A stretch of DNA of 64,000 nucleotides from Camarhynchus parvulus. Its lineage: Eukaryota; Chordata; Aves; Passeriformes; Thraupidae. The stretch is taken from assembly GCF_901933205.1 (NCBI RefSeq), contig NC_044574.1, positions 16,663,733-16,727,732 on the forward strand. The letters run 5' to 3'. Below are positions 36,568 through 49,539 of the stretch, piece after piece. Made by a program: the position numbers and the translations under genes. Position 1 is the first letter of the stretch. Each line of letters starts with the position of its first letter. The notes under the pieces are model-generated. The model saw only the letters and a program-made list of their open reading frames with translations, was not told the origin of the DNA and ran no database searches.

Positions 36568-36734
36568 AGTCTGTTAATACTGAGTGCAAGCAAATAAAAA
36601 AATTTCCTGAAGCTTCAGGAGGAATATCCTGGTTGAGGAGTGCCCTCCCAGTTTCTCCATCAGCCGGAAGCCGGACTGTGTAGGAAACAGGGCTATGAGG
36701 ATCACCAGAAACTGCTGTTGGAGCCTCTGAGCAC
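36568..36734 (-). other. exon-like segment (167 nt), product unknown
   Basis: On the minus strand a good acceptor (TATTTCTTACTTTGTGTAG, AG at 36735-36736) and a consensus donor (GACT|GTAAGTC, GT at 36566-36567) bound 167 bases. One frame is open throughout: one leading base, 55 codons, one trailing base. It includes VSYTVRLPADGETGRALL. A second frame is open for most of the length, which weakens the coding case. Length and splice sites are typical of a vertebrate internal exon. I do not recognise the protein. No other exon of the same gene is visible, so it might be an exon of a long-intron gene, a lncRNA exon, an exonised repeat or chance. Confidence 0.25.
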
Positions 36735-39073
36735 CTACACAAAGTAAGAAATACCTTAAACATCACAACCCTCCTTTGTTCAGTTTGCTTTTCCCAGCAT
36801 AATCACAGAAAAATAAAACTGGAAGGCTGACATTGTCTCCTCCTGCAGGGAGGATGAGAGAGTCCATGCATGGACTGGGAGGGTAGAGACCATGTACGCA
36901 GACCTGGGCTGGGGGAACAGCCCTCTGAGCAGCTGACAACAAGGCCAGTGCTCCTCACCAGTGCCCAGAATAGGTAGGATGAGACAAATGCTGTCTGAAG
37001 GACGTGCCTTTACAATGAATTTCTTAAGTTTACACATGACAAAATCTATTCCCAGAGCTTGAGAGAAAAAAAAAATTATTTGAGAGATGGAAGTCTGACA
37101 GAATTATACTCATGTATTCTGTGCAGATCCATAAAACATGCTTGGAAAGTCACACATAATTGATCGCTGCTTGTATTTTCTGAAGCTGTAGCAGTCTTAG
37201 CATCTTAGTCATATAATTTCATGTAATTAATTTTGCTAGCTGGCAAGCCAGCCCCCAGTCTTTTGTGTATTGTTAGTTATTTTCTAGCAAATAACATCTT
37301 AAAAAAATAGGACAATAGCATGGCTCATTTTTAGGCTGATTTTTCCCCCAGAGAAAGCTATAAGAAAGATGAATAGGTGAAGAAGTGAAACACTCATGTC
37401 TGTAGCACTGTATGTGTACTTGGTGAAGGTAAGAAAAGGCATGTTTTAATAGAAAAGCAATGGTTTGTATTTCAGCAGGCCATCCTTGTGTTCTGGTGCT
37501 GCTCACCACAAACACATTCCTCAGAATATCCTGAGTTCATCAGACGTGGGTTGGGCTACATGGGGAGAGAAAAAGTTGTATTGAAATACATCATGTGCAG
37601 CAGGCTTCACACGTAGTTTTCACAAGTCTCCAGCTTCTGCTGACATGGCTCTGATTTTGACAAGATAGGTCAGTCTAGTTCAAAAGCTGGAACTCATTAT
37701 GGCAATCCTTTACAGTAAATATGTGGGAAAAATTAACTATGATGGAATACAAATATTTTTGAGCAACTGTTAAATGCTGGGGTTGGGCCAAATGGACAGT
37801 TGGCCTGGGGCACCAGATTTTTCATAGGCACACGTATTGTTAATGAGCACTTAGTCCATCTATCTGTTACCTTCAATCACTCAGGGGTGCCTTCATTCTG
37901 CCTCCAGGATGTCTGAGCCCAGACGTCTCGCCCCAGCCTGGCAGCAGGAAGCCTTGATGTAGCCTCGAAGATGAGAGAGGGCAGCTGCAGATGAATGAAT
38001 GCATGAAACTAGAGAGTAATGCAGACAGAAGAGGAATCTGCATGTAACCGTCTTGTGGGGTTCTGTTTTTTTGTCTTGGTCAAATAACAGTCTGCCCTCT
38101 GTATGTGGGAGGATGTGGTCCCAAAAGGCCACTTTGGATGTAAAAGGGCAAGGTGGCAGAAGGGTTTGTTCACAATGCATATTGAAAACTCTGATCTTGT
38201 TATTTTCTTTCTTCCTCCTTCCTTTTGTTCATCTGCTTCTAGGCTTTTGCTTCATGACTCCCCCCAAAATTACTTTCTTAGAGTTTTTGTCTACTTCTAA
38301 AAAAAATTTCTAAAACTTTATTTAATTTTATTAGTACTCTCAGTTGAAGTGACATGTAACTCGTCACTTGATGTAGTCAGTTCTCAAAAACTAAATAAAT
38401 TGTATTCAATGATTTACTCAGTCTTCTGATAATAAGCAATACTTTTAAGGGAAAATTGAAGACAAAATACAAACAACAACTCTGGGCCTTGCCTAGGTAG
38501 GACGGTTTCTTACACATTTTGATATTGTGTCCCTTACAGCAACATTCTACATGGAGAAGACTGGCAAGCATTAAACCAACCTCTTAATAAACAGCCAAGA
38601 ACGCGGCCAGTTTAGAAACACTCAATATCACACAAGTGACCCATTCTGACCTTCTGCAACTTTGTTTTCAATTGAAACAATCACCAGTTCACGCATGCAG
38701 TCAAGTGCCTCCCCATCCAGTTAGGCATTTCCTCAGGGGAAGAAAACACCAAAACCCACTACAAAACCCCCCATTAAAAAATGCATATGTGTTCCTATAT
38801 TTTAACTACCCAATACTTCCTAATAGCTACTTTATTATTATTCAGTCAAACTTTAAGCACACAATCATGTGCAAAGAATCTGCAAGAGGCAACTTGGGAA
38901 TCCAGGTGTTTGCCTGGATCCCCAAGAAAATTGTATAGGTGAAAAACTGAGAGGACAACTGAGAGGACCACTGAGTTCTAAATAAAACCTGTGTGCACTG
39001 TATGGTATATGACAAGTAACTATTTGACTATTTTTTTTAAGGATGAAAAAGGATTATTTTGCCATTGTACAGC
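36735..39073. other. non-coding, GC-richer at left, motif-bearing
   Basis: 36780-36980 is GC-richer, with an 85-codon minus frame that I cannot assign. 37180-37255 carries CATAATTGATC, TGTAATTAATT and the inverted repeat GCTGGC-AA-GCCAGC (37239-37252), which could belong to a regulatory element. 37890-38040 is again GC-richer, with overlapping frames on both strands and no recognisable product. Confidence 0.4.
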
Positions 39074-39100
39074 ACTGTGCAACAGTTACCGTTGCACAGT
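39074..39100. repeat. perfect 10-bp hairpin, 7-nt loop
   Basis: ACTGTGCAAC (39074-39083) and GTTGCACAGT (39091-39100) are exact reverse complements around AGTTACC. About one such hairpin is expected by chance in a window this size. Each arm resembles a C/EBP half site (TTGCACA). Confidence 0.85.
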
Positions 39101-40089
39101 AATGACCAAATAATCATCAGCAGTGATTATCCTGTCTTTGTTCTCATACAGGAATAGTTTCCTCAATCAACTTGTTATTTGACACAAATAAGAAGCTCAG
39201 TAAAGAAACTGTAATGGTCAATTTAAAACACTTATCATTTTGATCCATTACAGACTTCCGCTTGGGGTCAAAAGGAAATATCAGGTTTTTCAATTATTTA
39301 GTTAGAGTGGTATAAAAGTGCATTTTAGATAAAAATCAAATGAGGAATGAAGGGAACCTCAAATTTTAGAATAGAAACAACTCTCTAGGGTTCACTAGCA
39401 TTGTCATAGGCTAAATACATTGTGAAGCAATGTTTTTCATCTGGGCTGCATGTTTGGCATTGTGTGTCTCATTTGCAACATATACTAGGATGCTGTAAAT
39501 GGCTTGAGGATGTGAATTTTAATGACTATTTTATAAGAATTAGTAATCTCATTTATCTCAAGATTTAGTACCTTGTATACCTGTCTAGAGGAATAGTCAG
39601 ATATAGGATAAAGTAAGAGCAACAGTTGTGATACAAGAAATGATACATGATTCTCCTCCCTCAGTCTCTCTAGTTTCCTCATTTTGTTTCTGGAAATTGT
39701 TTGAGGATTTTTGACACAAAAGATCTTAGTGTGCCTATCACTTTCTGTTAAAAATATCTTCATGGAATAAAAGAAGCAAAATTAGATAAAAATTAAAAAG
39801 ATTATGATGCTGTAGAAGATTGTTGGTGTGTTATCACAGGCTCTTTTGGTTATGCTCTGTTGAATATTTGTCCTGATTTGTCTCATATAAAAGCTAAGAC
39901 TTCCGCCACAAGCCTCTGCACACTGAAATTCTTAAATTGCCTTGCCACAATTTACTATTTACATTTTATTCTGATATCTCCGTAGGATATGTGTTTTCTA
40001 TCCACATCAGCCATATTTATTGGATACTTTTTAACCAAGCACCCATTTTTATCTCTCCCTCCTTCCTGCCTTTATTTACTACGTTAGGC
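39101..40089. other. non-coding, no gene seen
   Basis: AT-rich with nothing recognisable. Confidence 0.55.
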
Positions 40090-40920
40090 CATGCAGCACA
40101 GTAAAGGTGCAAACACCAAATTGTGTTCATTTGCTGGCTCCCAATTAAGCCTGCAGCTGCTGCACTTGAGAATAATAGCCATCCAGGAAGCCTCTGATAA
40201 AGGAAAATCAAGGAGAGAGGTAGACAGAAGGATCCTTACTGCAGCAGTCCTCATGGATGACCTGCTTCAAGGAATCATTGGGAGCTGGCATTGATCTATT
40301 GTGGAATAGAAAGCTGACTGGCTAATGAAGGCATTAGTGGCAGTACGTGTAAGACAAAGGGTTGGTCTTCAGTGTTTTGACACAAGGTGCAGGAGCAATG
40401 AACCTTATGTTACAATTACACCTCTTGAGGGCTGTATTTTATTTTCCTAGATGTATTGAGTAAAGTGAGGAAATAGATGAATGACAAACCAAAAATAATA
40501 CCATTTTGAAGGAATATTAGTGTGAACACAACGCAGTAAAAATTGAATTAGCTGTGAGTCCCTGCTGAGTTGTATGAAATAGCTGTTAAAGCTAATTCTC
40601 ATTGTAACACATAATGGTATTATCGATTTATTTGATACAAGGCTAATGAGTGTAATTTTTCAGACTCCTTGAATACAGTAAATCCTGTTTACTCTTTGAG
40701 TGCAAACCTGCCTGCTGCCTGTAATTCCGCTTCCCTTTTATTGTATCTTCATTGTTCATTCAAATAGGCCTACTCACATTCCTTCACTGCAAGGACTTGA
40801 TAACATATTCTGTGGGAGCACCTGCGTGACCTTTTTATTACATCTCTGTTATCCTTTGTGACAGTCCAGTGGGAAATTCAGGAGAAACTAACAGCTGAAT
40901 GGCAGGGAAGCATTAACCCC
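40090..40920. promoter_or_regulatory. candidate cis-regulatory region
   Basis: A stretch with few homopolymers and many lineage-factor motifs. CAATTAAG and CAGCTG (40154-40159) lie at the left. The centre holds GCTAATTC, the palindromic TATCGAT (40621-40627; on the minus strand TAAATCGATA, close to the ONECUT consensus) and CTAATGAG. At the right are E-box CACCTG (40819-40824), nuclear-receptor half site TGACCT (40827-40832) and CCTTTGTG (SOX/TCF type). A 67-codon frame at 40091-40294 is probably incidental. The call is inference from motif clustering in a gene desert. Confidence 0.25.
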
Positions 40921-43689
40921 TTCAGGGACAGTACTTCATGGAAGCATTATGACACTACATCATGGTAGCATGAAGAATGGGCCAGGGTCAACTAGAAAGG
41001 TCATTATGAGGCTTTAAAGCCCTGAAACTGTAAGGAAAGAGCTTTGACAGAATGGAAGAAGTTCAACAGTAAAGCACAAAAGGGAATCAAGCACACTTTA
41101 AAATTTTTGGCACAAAATAAGACTCAAAGGCAAAGTGGCTTTGGATTTTAAAAGTGCATTGCCTGCCTCGTGGTCATTCTCATGGTGAGCAAGGAGTCGA
41201 GATTTTTCGTGACACACAAAGGATTGAGGGTAAGTTTAATTTTGACCATATTTTTGCTTTTATTCCCAGGGATTTTAGACTCTTTGTAATTATGAGGGGC
41301 ATTATTAGTGAATTCCAAATTCCATTTTAGCCTCTATATATTTACCTGTGATTCAACTACCATCCTGCCATTTCCCAGGTCAAGTATGTTTCCAAACCAA
41401 TAAAGCAGATGGTCACTGTGTATTTATTCATATCTTTATGGTACCAGTATCTGGCCATCCTCTCCCATATGAAAAAAAAGAATGATAATCAAAAATTGTA
41501 TTAAAGTCTTAAATGCTTTTTTCAAATGTGAGGTGTCTTCCTTCCTTTATGACTTTTCTGCCTTCATATGAGTTTGTTGGAAACTGCCATGAGCTCTGGG
41601 CAGGGGAGGTCATGGGATCTCCTTTTCACTTTTTTCCAGGTTTATCTTGCAAAGGGATAAAGAGTGTTAGAAACTAGAGTTCTTAGAATTTTCTATTTGT
41701 ATCCAAAGGTATGACAGTGTTTTATGTTTGAGTAAACCTGTTTATTCCAAATGTCTGTTTTGATCTGGCACATTGCCTCTTGCTGCCCTTCCTCAATGGT
41801 GGTATCCTTCACCACAGTGCCCACACATCATATCCTTACATTTTTGATTCTACAAAATACTCACAAAATGAAGAAAATTAAAATACTCAGGACACTTTAC
41901 ATATTTTCTTCCAACTGCTTCAAAATATTTATGATGGTTAAAGGTTCAGATGCCCTCGGTCCCTTCAGCAATCACATCTCAGACTGAATTCCTGTTTTCC
42001 TTTATTCAAATATTCTTTGGTCCTCAAATACAAAATTAAAATAATAGAAAAATAAACAGAGTTTTAAAATCCTATCCCTGCTACCCATGACCAACCCAGG
42101 TTAAAAAAAAAATTACAAAATATGTTTAGTACCAATAGAGAATTTTATTAAACAAACTAAAAAATTATTTAAAAAAAAAGAATCTATTTCAGCACTTTAA
42201 AAATCCCTACTTAAATATTCCATTAAATTTTCTTGCATGCACCCTGTCCTCCCTTTTCCAGTCAGGTCATAGTATCAGTTTTAATTACCTTTCATGTGAA
42301 TACATTTTTAGCTGATGTCCTTTTAAATTCCATGCATATTTTCTATCATATATACAATTACAGAGGAAACATGATAAGTTCTATATTCCCACTTATCTAA
42401 AATCCAAAGGTCATATAGCTTATTGTTTGAAAAGATTTTTCATTCTGAACTTCTGCAATGAGATCCAAACCCCATTTCTATATTAGTGTGTGATAATCAC
42501 CAGTCACAATAGTAATGATAACAATAACAAAACATACGGAGTCTTCTCATTTATCTACTGTATGAAGTACCTTATTCTTGGAAAAGTACTATGAAGATGA
42601 AAGGTTCACTCTGCATGATAATTCACAGAATTTTCATGCAGGTATTGTGAGCACTTGGATTTAACCATTTCCTTTCTCTTGCCAAAGTTACACGGTAAGG
42701 AGACTATTTTTTCCCCCCTACTTTAAGAAGTTGGTGTAACAAGATAACAGTAAAAAAGACTGTCCAAGTACAAATCTCCTAACAGAAGATACTGAATGCT
42801 ACATCAATCAGTAAGGGGGTTTAACTGTCAGAGAGGTCCCTCTGTGGACCTTTTGTTCTGCTTGGATTTTATTTCTGTCCATACTCCTCTCATCTGCCAT
42901 ATTCCTACAGGCAATGACTCTTACAAATTTATCATTGAATAAAACAACCATGAAGCTATCTTCCAAGGGTATTAGTCAACTGAAATAGAAAATGAACTTC
43001 TGATCTTTTTAAGCCAAACCCTTCTTTTGGGGTTGTGAATATAAATTTTATGTACATACCACTGCTGCAATAAACTGTCAACTTTGACTCCAGTCACAAG
43101 CGCACTAATAGATCTAGACTTCCTTACAATGTGTTTTTCCTTTAAAAACTATTCACACCCTGGGCTTGCTTTGATACTAATTAAAGATTACAAAAATGTG
43201 TTTGATATACCTACTTCTGTTTGTCCAGATCATTAAAAATAATGACAAAATAAATAAAAGACTAGAAAAATAATCTTGAAGTTCTTAATCAGTTGTGGCC
43301 CTCCGTGAGAGTACTTACAGTTATCTATGCAGATTAGAAAGTAATAATCACTTCCAGGGTTTTTTCCTTACATATGTCTTAATTTTCTGATTGGGTAAAG
43401 CTGGGTATTTTTTCACAAGCAATACTTTTCTGGTTAAAAGGCTAAGCACAAAAGCATTAATTAATTTCAATGCATCTGCTTTTAAATGAAGCTCTGTTTT
43501 CCTTGCTTGTTTTTTTCCCATAACTTTTCAGTGAGAAATTGGGGTGGGAGGAAATAAGAGAAAAAAAAAAGGAAAACCAACTATCTCATCAGAAAATCGA
43601 AGTCATTAAAGAGAAAAAAGTTCTACTTTTCAGCAAGGCTTTCCATTTCACAGAATATAGATAGATAGTGAATATGTCCTGTCTTTGAG
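40921..43689. other. non-coding, no gene seen
   Basis: Mostly AT-rich. A donor-like GAGG|GTAAGTTT near 41228 has no credible acceptor and all frames upstream are open, so it is not informative. Short A-runs near 42106 and 42170. Confidence 0.5.
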
Positions 43690-43990
43690 GAAGAGTAAGA
43701 AGAAGGAGCACCCCCCCAAACCTACTCTCCAGTGACACAAATCTGCCTTGCCCTGTGCTCAGGTGACAGCTCCCTGAGGCACAGGCTCTCGTGCACTGAG
43801 CAGTGGGGTGGGCAGAGGAGTGAAACCGCTGTGAGAGGTGATGGAGATGTTCCCTGGGGAGCTGGTGCTCCCTTCTTGTGCATGTTCGTGCTGCCCAGGG
43901 CAGGAGGGTCCCCATTGCCTCCTCCACCATGCTCCAGAGCTCATCCAGAACCCATGGCTGAGCTTGGGCTGGCACCCAGATGTGTTTGAT
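43690..43990. other. GC-rich patch, unassigned
   Basis: A sharp rise in GC in AT-rich surroundings, with overlapping frames on both strands (140 codons minus at 43589-44011, 85 codons plus at 43732-43989). Peptides are rich in H, S, R, P and C and have no recognisable motif. Open frames on opposite strands usually reflect GC-rich, stop-poor composition. It is possibly an unrecognised interspersed repeat or a small functional non-coding island. Confidence 0.35.
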
Positions 43991-44037
43991 ATAGGACAAG
44001 TCTAAACTCAAGTGTATAACTTTGGTTAAAATAAATT

Positions 44038-44051
44038 TATATATATATATA
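44038..44051. repeat. (TA)7 microsatellite
   Basis: Fourteen alternating T/A bases. Confidence 0.9.
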
Positions 44052-44403
44052 CCTACGTAATCCCACTTTCTAAGATACTTTTACCTTGATCATCATAAGG
44101 ATATTCAAACATTAAAAACCATCCAAAATGGTTTCACACTGGTTTGATCATTCTGTAATGAAATACATTCTTATAAGTCATACTTTTCTCTGAAACTATC
44201 AAATAACTTGTCCAATATTTTTAGAGGAAAAAAACCCTCTTTTGAAAAATATGAATTTAAATTCTTCCAAGCCTGACAACTGCAGCTTGCTCTGTAGTTA
44301 TAATTTAGCAGACAAAAAGCCAGAGGGTAATTTTTCCATGATGTTTCCCTGATAAAAATGAGCAGTGAAGTCAGAAAATACACCAATTTTCACTTTACTG
44401 AAA

Positions 44404-44426
44404 AGCTGAAACACATAGTTTCAGCT
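44404..44426. repeat. perfect 9-bp hairpin, 5-nt loop
   Basis: AGCTGAAAC and GTTTCAGCT are exact reverse complements around ACATA. It is small and may be chance. Confidence 0.8.
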
Positions 44427-46223
44427 ATGAAACCTGCTAGGAATAATCTCCTTGATGGAATTTCAGAATGTAACTAACATATCTACAATCACTGCCTAAG
44501 AAACAAGAAAACTTAGTACCAACAAGAATTGGTTTTGATTCATTTTTTAAATCACTAGAATAGTTAAAAATAACTTTAAAAACCCCAACCCAAAACCTAA
44601 CCTAATTCAAAAACAGAGACTACTTTTGGTAAAACTTTGCTCACTTGATAGGGTAATTGATAGGAAAAAGCCCCAATTGATAGGGGGGAAAGAGCAATAA
44701 AAATGTGTTCATACAAATGAAAATAAGAGAATGGAATGTATGAGACACTGATTTATGGGTAATTAAAGTAGTTTAAACACAATAAGAGCAAGATGATTCT
44801 ATCACTTCTAAATTGATAGAACTATTTGTGGATGGAAAAGGGGACATTTTATCAGATACAGAGAGGCAGAAGGATGGAAATATTTTTTTTTCTTACATAC
44901 TTTAGAAATAGCAAGTTCAAATATGAATATCAAATGGATGGAGAATATCTTTTCAGCCTACCAGTCATTAGGAAGGAACAAACTCTGTTAACAAGTGCAG
45001 GAATGAAATAAGGATGGTCAATACTTTACACTGGAGTCTCACTGAAAAGGTAGCTGGGAATTTAGTTTTCTCCTCAAGGTGGTTCATAATTTAAAAAATA
45101 ATATATGTGAGAAGCAAACTGGTTACACTGGCTTTTGTTACTGATTTCTTTCATAGTTTGAACAACATAACAAGTGTTTGAAATTGGTATTTTTGTTATC
45201 AGGATTTAGTACAAAAGGTTTGTAATATAGCCAATTGTTTCCAAATCAATTTACCATATGAAATTAGTCGTGCTTCTTGTCATCCAATCATGTAAGAGAA
45301 GTGGAATGTAGGAATCCTTCTCAGATAAGTGTCCAACTCTTTCACAGGTCAATAAAGAGAAAAGGGTACCTAGAGAGAAGTAATTCATCATATCATCAAA
45401 CAAACAGGTGTCTATCCTCCCATTGATGGCTATTTACAGTTCGACTATATGTCTTTGAAAGTTAGAACATCCTGATCTATTTAGATTAAATACCTACTTC
45501 AGTGTTTTTGTAAGGAAGGGATTTCATGAAAGAGGTTTGTTTATTACTAGAAATTCAACCATTAGTGGCTGTCATAAAGAACAGATTAACAAATGCAGAA
45601 TTATTCACAGTGAGTTATTAATATTTTTCTTTTTAATAAAAATGTTTATGTATAGGCAACATTTAGTTACATATCCTAAAGTGAAAAGTTTAAAAGCCAT
45701 TCTAAATTTTCTTTCACTAGATAATCTGAAAACAAATTGGAGTTATAAAGTGCAGAGCAATTGACCTTCTTAGATATTATATACATCACTTATAAAGCTA
45801 ATTGCATTTTAATTGGGTTTTAGTAAATGGACAGTTTTGCAATGAGATATTAGATTTTAAACACTTTTGGTTTTAATGAGTGTTAATTTTCCTGGTGATT
45901 TGCTTCAGCATAGAACTATCATGACTGAATTAATTCTGCCTGAAGCTATTCTACATTTAAGGTCATAAATGTTGGCAAGTAGTATAGATGATAAGAAAAA
46001 ATGATTAAAAAAAAACCACAGCCAAACCAAAACTAGGGAAGTTCAGCTCAAAAAGACAAAATAACCTGAATAAAAATTCCCAAGATATAATGGTTCTTCA
46101 AATGTTAGGAAAAGCATTTTGAGCTGCAAATGTTCGCATACTTTGGAGTAAATTTTAGCAAGGTTTGATCTTTTCCTCTAATTATAGCCTCAACACAATA
46201 CTGGATTAGACCTGAATGTTTGA
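44427..46223. other. non-coding, no gene seen
   Basis: AT-rich, featureless. Confidence 0.55.
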
Positions 46224-46258
46224 GATAGAAACTTTCTATGATAGAAACATTCTAGAAG
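46224..46258. repeat. 16-bp tandem pair with heat-shock-element-like core
   Basis: GATAGAAACTTTCTAT is followed directly by GATAGAAACATTCTAG (14 of 16 identical). The first copy contains the inverted repeat TAGAAA-C-TTTCTA, and the second runs into TTCTAGAA (46251-46258), the inverted GAA/TTC core of heat-shock elements. No promoter or gene is nearby, so function is doubtful. Confidence 0.6.
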
Positions 46259-49200
46259 ATATTTTTCTTTTTTATCTCGGGTTCCCTTCCCATTGTATGA
46301 CAGTCTCTTAATCATATGTAGGACACACAAATAGTTCTATTGAGATACCTTGAAAAATGATATATTTTTCTAGCCACATATAGATTTAACATCACTCTTT
46401 AGAAATATTCTTACATCTTCTATTCACTTTCTTGTGAGCTCTTCCTACCTGCAACATGGTTTCTTCATCAGCTGTTAGCTGGACTCCATGCATGAGCTTT
46501 ACAAAATCTCTTGAGCCCTAACCCTTCCTCCCAGGGAGGGACACCTGTTGCTTGGCCTCTGATCACGACAGCTGGAGTCAGATAAAATGGATTATTGAGT
46601 ACCCTGGAATACAACCCTGACAAGCTGGTTGGTGAGGGCTTTTCATCTTGGGGTGAGCATCATTGATATTCTTTCCCAAACATTTTCTGTCAAAGTTTAG
46701 CTGAAGTATCTCTCAGGACAAAGCCCAGGTCCCTCTTTCATTCATAATTTTTGTTGTTTGCCTAACTATGTATGGTCTGGCTGCATGTGGCAGTCTGCTA
46801 CAGTACTACCTGCTACCAAGTCATCTGGTTGAGGCAAATTCAGCTTTTTTAATATATTGACTTGTCTCATCTTCAGGTGTCACACTCAGGGGCTCTCAGC
46901 ACCAATAAAAGTAACTAACAGTTACCATTCATCTTTATTGCTGAAATTTTACATAATTTTTCAACAGAAGCAATGTTAACCTTACAGAGTAGTGGTTCAA
47001 AAATGTCTTATAATATCATAATAATAATTAAATAATACTATAATCAGATAATTCATACTTTTTATACATGTGCATATACATGATTAGGCTTTTCTGGGCA
47101 CCAGCGAGTAAAACGCAAGGAATTCTAAAACATCATATATTATTGTGACAGTAATCTAAAATAATTTTCTCTCAAATTGGTATAACCTATGAATTCCATT
47201 AGCACATTGTGTATTCTGTCCTTATTAATGCAAAATAAATTAATAAAGTAATATCTGATAGGATTTTGCAAGTGAGAACAAATACATCAAAAACTGTGAG
47301 AGGCAAAATATGTATTTAATGTAAAATAGATATTTGCTTTGTATGCTTGAGCTCTTAGACTTCAGTCCATAATCTTTTGATATGATCAAAATGCCTCCAC
47401 CAAAAATGCTGCTGTACTCAACACTTCAAACATTTTCATTCTATATGTAACAGCAATTTTGAACTCTTCTGCATTTTAGGGTGGTCAAGGCATGTTTTAC
47501 ATAATAAAAAAATCAACATATAGACATAGTTTATTTCCTCATGCTTCTTGCCCTGAATAGTAACTCTGAAACTACTCTTTGAAGAGGGCAAAAGCACTTT
47601 TTAGGGGGTAGGGGGTTTCTATGGCTATTTCAGTTTTTATATTTATAGATTAGCCCTTAATCTTTCATCTACATATATTTCTACTTAAGCATATTTGGAT
47701 AATTAGTGATATTTGTACTGAAAAAAGTTTTAAAATAAATGTATGCCAAGTAAAACATCTGGAAATTCAGAATAGCAATGATCATAGTTTGAATTACAAA
47801 GGGAAATTTTTAACTAAAATGTAGAAGGATTCAATTATTGTGCAACTAAGGTGGTTAACCTACATAATGACCCAAAAGACCTCTGAAAAGTGCTTGCTCA
47901 TTTAAGTAACTTGTTCAACTCATATAAAAATCAAATAATCAACAGCTCCAGATATGCAGCTAATATAAATATTGTATGAAAAATAAGCACTGTTTGAAAT
48001 ATATTTGTATGAAAAACTGAGCATTGGAAATGGGTCTGCGATGGAGAATTCCTTATGTATGCTTCTGGTAAGCAAAGACTAAACAGCAGACATTCCAGCA
48101 ATGGTAAACCACCTTTTAACTTTCTGAAACTCAGCCCTAATATACTTACCTGTGTAAGGAAACACCAGACACTTCTAATAACACTTGGGCAGCTAACTGA
48201 ACAGGTAGTATGCACTAACTGCTTCCAAAATCAGAAGGCATAGTGAAAGTTCAGAGGATTTAAATTTTTTTCTGCAAGATCAGTGAACTAAGATTAGATG
48301 TTTTCCTGGAGGAGGGAGAATTCTTTTCATTATTCCATGTGGATAACTTGACTCACTTTTTTGTATTTTAAAAAAAGAAATGGTCCCAAGAGGAGTTACT
48401 GGCTTTCAGATAACTTCTGCTAGAACATCTGGACTATGGATCAGCATGAAGAATTACAGAAAGCATTATCACTTCTGGATCACATGTTCCTTGAGGTATA
48501 CTTGGACCTGAACACAGGACTGTACTGAGAAATCCTCAACAGAACACCTTTAATCTAGAGGTTTTTATTAACATATCTTTGGTTTATATACAAGGACTCC
48601 AACACAGACCAAGACATTGCCTTCAGGGAAGCTGCTGATAAATACGAGTACAGGTCTGGGAAAAGGAATTCACAGGAATTGAGACCTGAACACTAGCCAG
48701 AGGGAGAACTCAAAGGGTTGGAAGATCAGATTTATGGAGAGCCTTCAGCTGAACAGAAGTGCACTGAAATTTCCTTAGGTTTTCTTTGTGGAGAATACTT
48801 TCACTCTACCCTAGCTGAAACCAGGACAACTGCCCAGATGTTTTATGTTAGCAAACCTGGTTTTTCTAGTTATCACCTTGTATTTGTCACTCAAGGGCAA
48901 TTATCTTTTGTTAATTGTAAAGCTCTTTTAGAAAAAGAAATAATATTATTTTTATTCAGCTTAATTTTTTTCATCTCAGATTTACATGCAGATACAGGTA
49001 TATGATGGTCTGCAGCAAATTAAGAGCCAGTAACTTGGTTAAAAATATAACATGGTAGAAACATCCCAGTAACCACAAAAAGTCATGGAACTTTGACTGG
49101 AAATATTAAGAAAAGTATTTTACTTTTAAACTTTCTGTAATACCTCAGTTGTGTAAATATTTAAATTTTAAACTTATTTTATTATGGGCAGATCCTCATC

Positions 49201-49539
49201 TGGTATACATCAGTGTGGCTTCTCTGAATTTCAAAGAGCTATGCTGGTTTACTCCAAGTAACTCTTGTCTGTCCCTTAATGTTTTTTTATATAATTCTTT
49301 CAGAGTTCCTTTCAACTTGTTATTTTCAGCTACAAGGGAAGCTGCATTCTGCCTGTTTTTAAGCTATTTTACCCATAGACAAATCTGTGCTGTCAAAACA
49401 GGCTTTTAGAAGTTGAACAAAATCCAAAAAATCCAAGCTATGTGTAGCAAAAGTTGGCACCAGTTTAATCTATAAATTCTTAACCATAAGAACAGCAGTA
49501 AAATCTTCTAGAGATCTGAATTTTCAGGCTATCTTTTTT
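46259..49539. other. non-coding, no gene seen
   Basis: AT-rich. 46440-46700 is slightly GC-richer without a recognisable feature. The 95-codon frame at 48718-49005 (plus) lacks splice or start context. Confidence 0.5.

Noticed and set aside
41161..41234. Donor-like GTAAGT after an open stretch
   Set aside because: All three frames are open and no acceptor with a pyrimidine tract precedes it, so it carries no coding information.
43589..44011. 140-codon minus frame, the longest in the window
   Set aside because: Stop-poor GC-rich patch with frames open on both strands; no motif, start context or splice sites.
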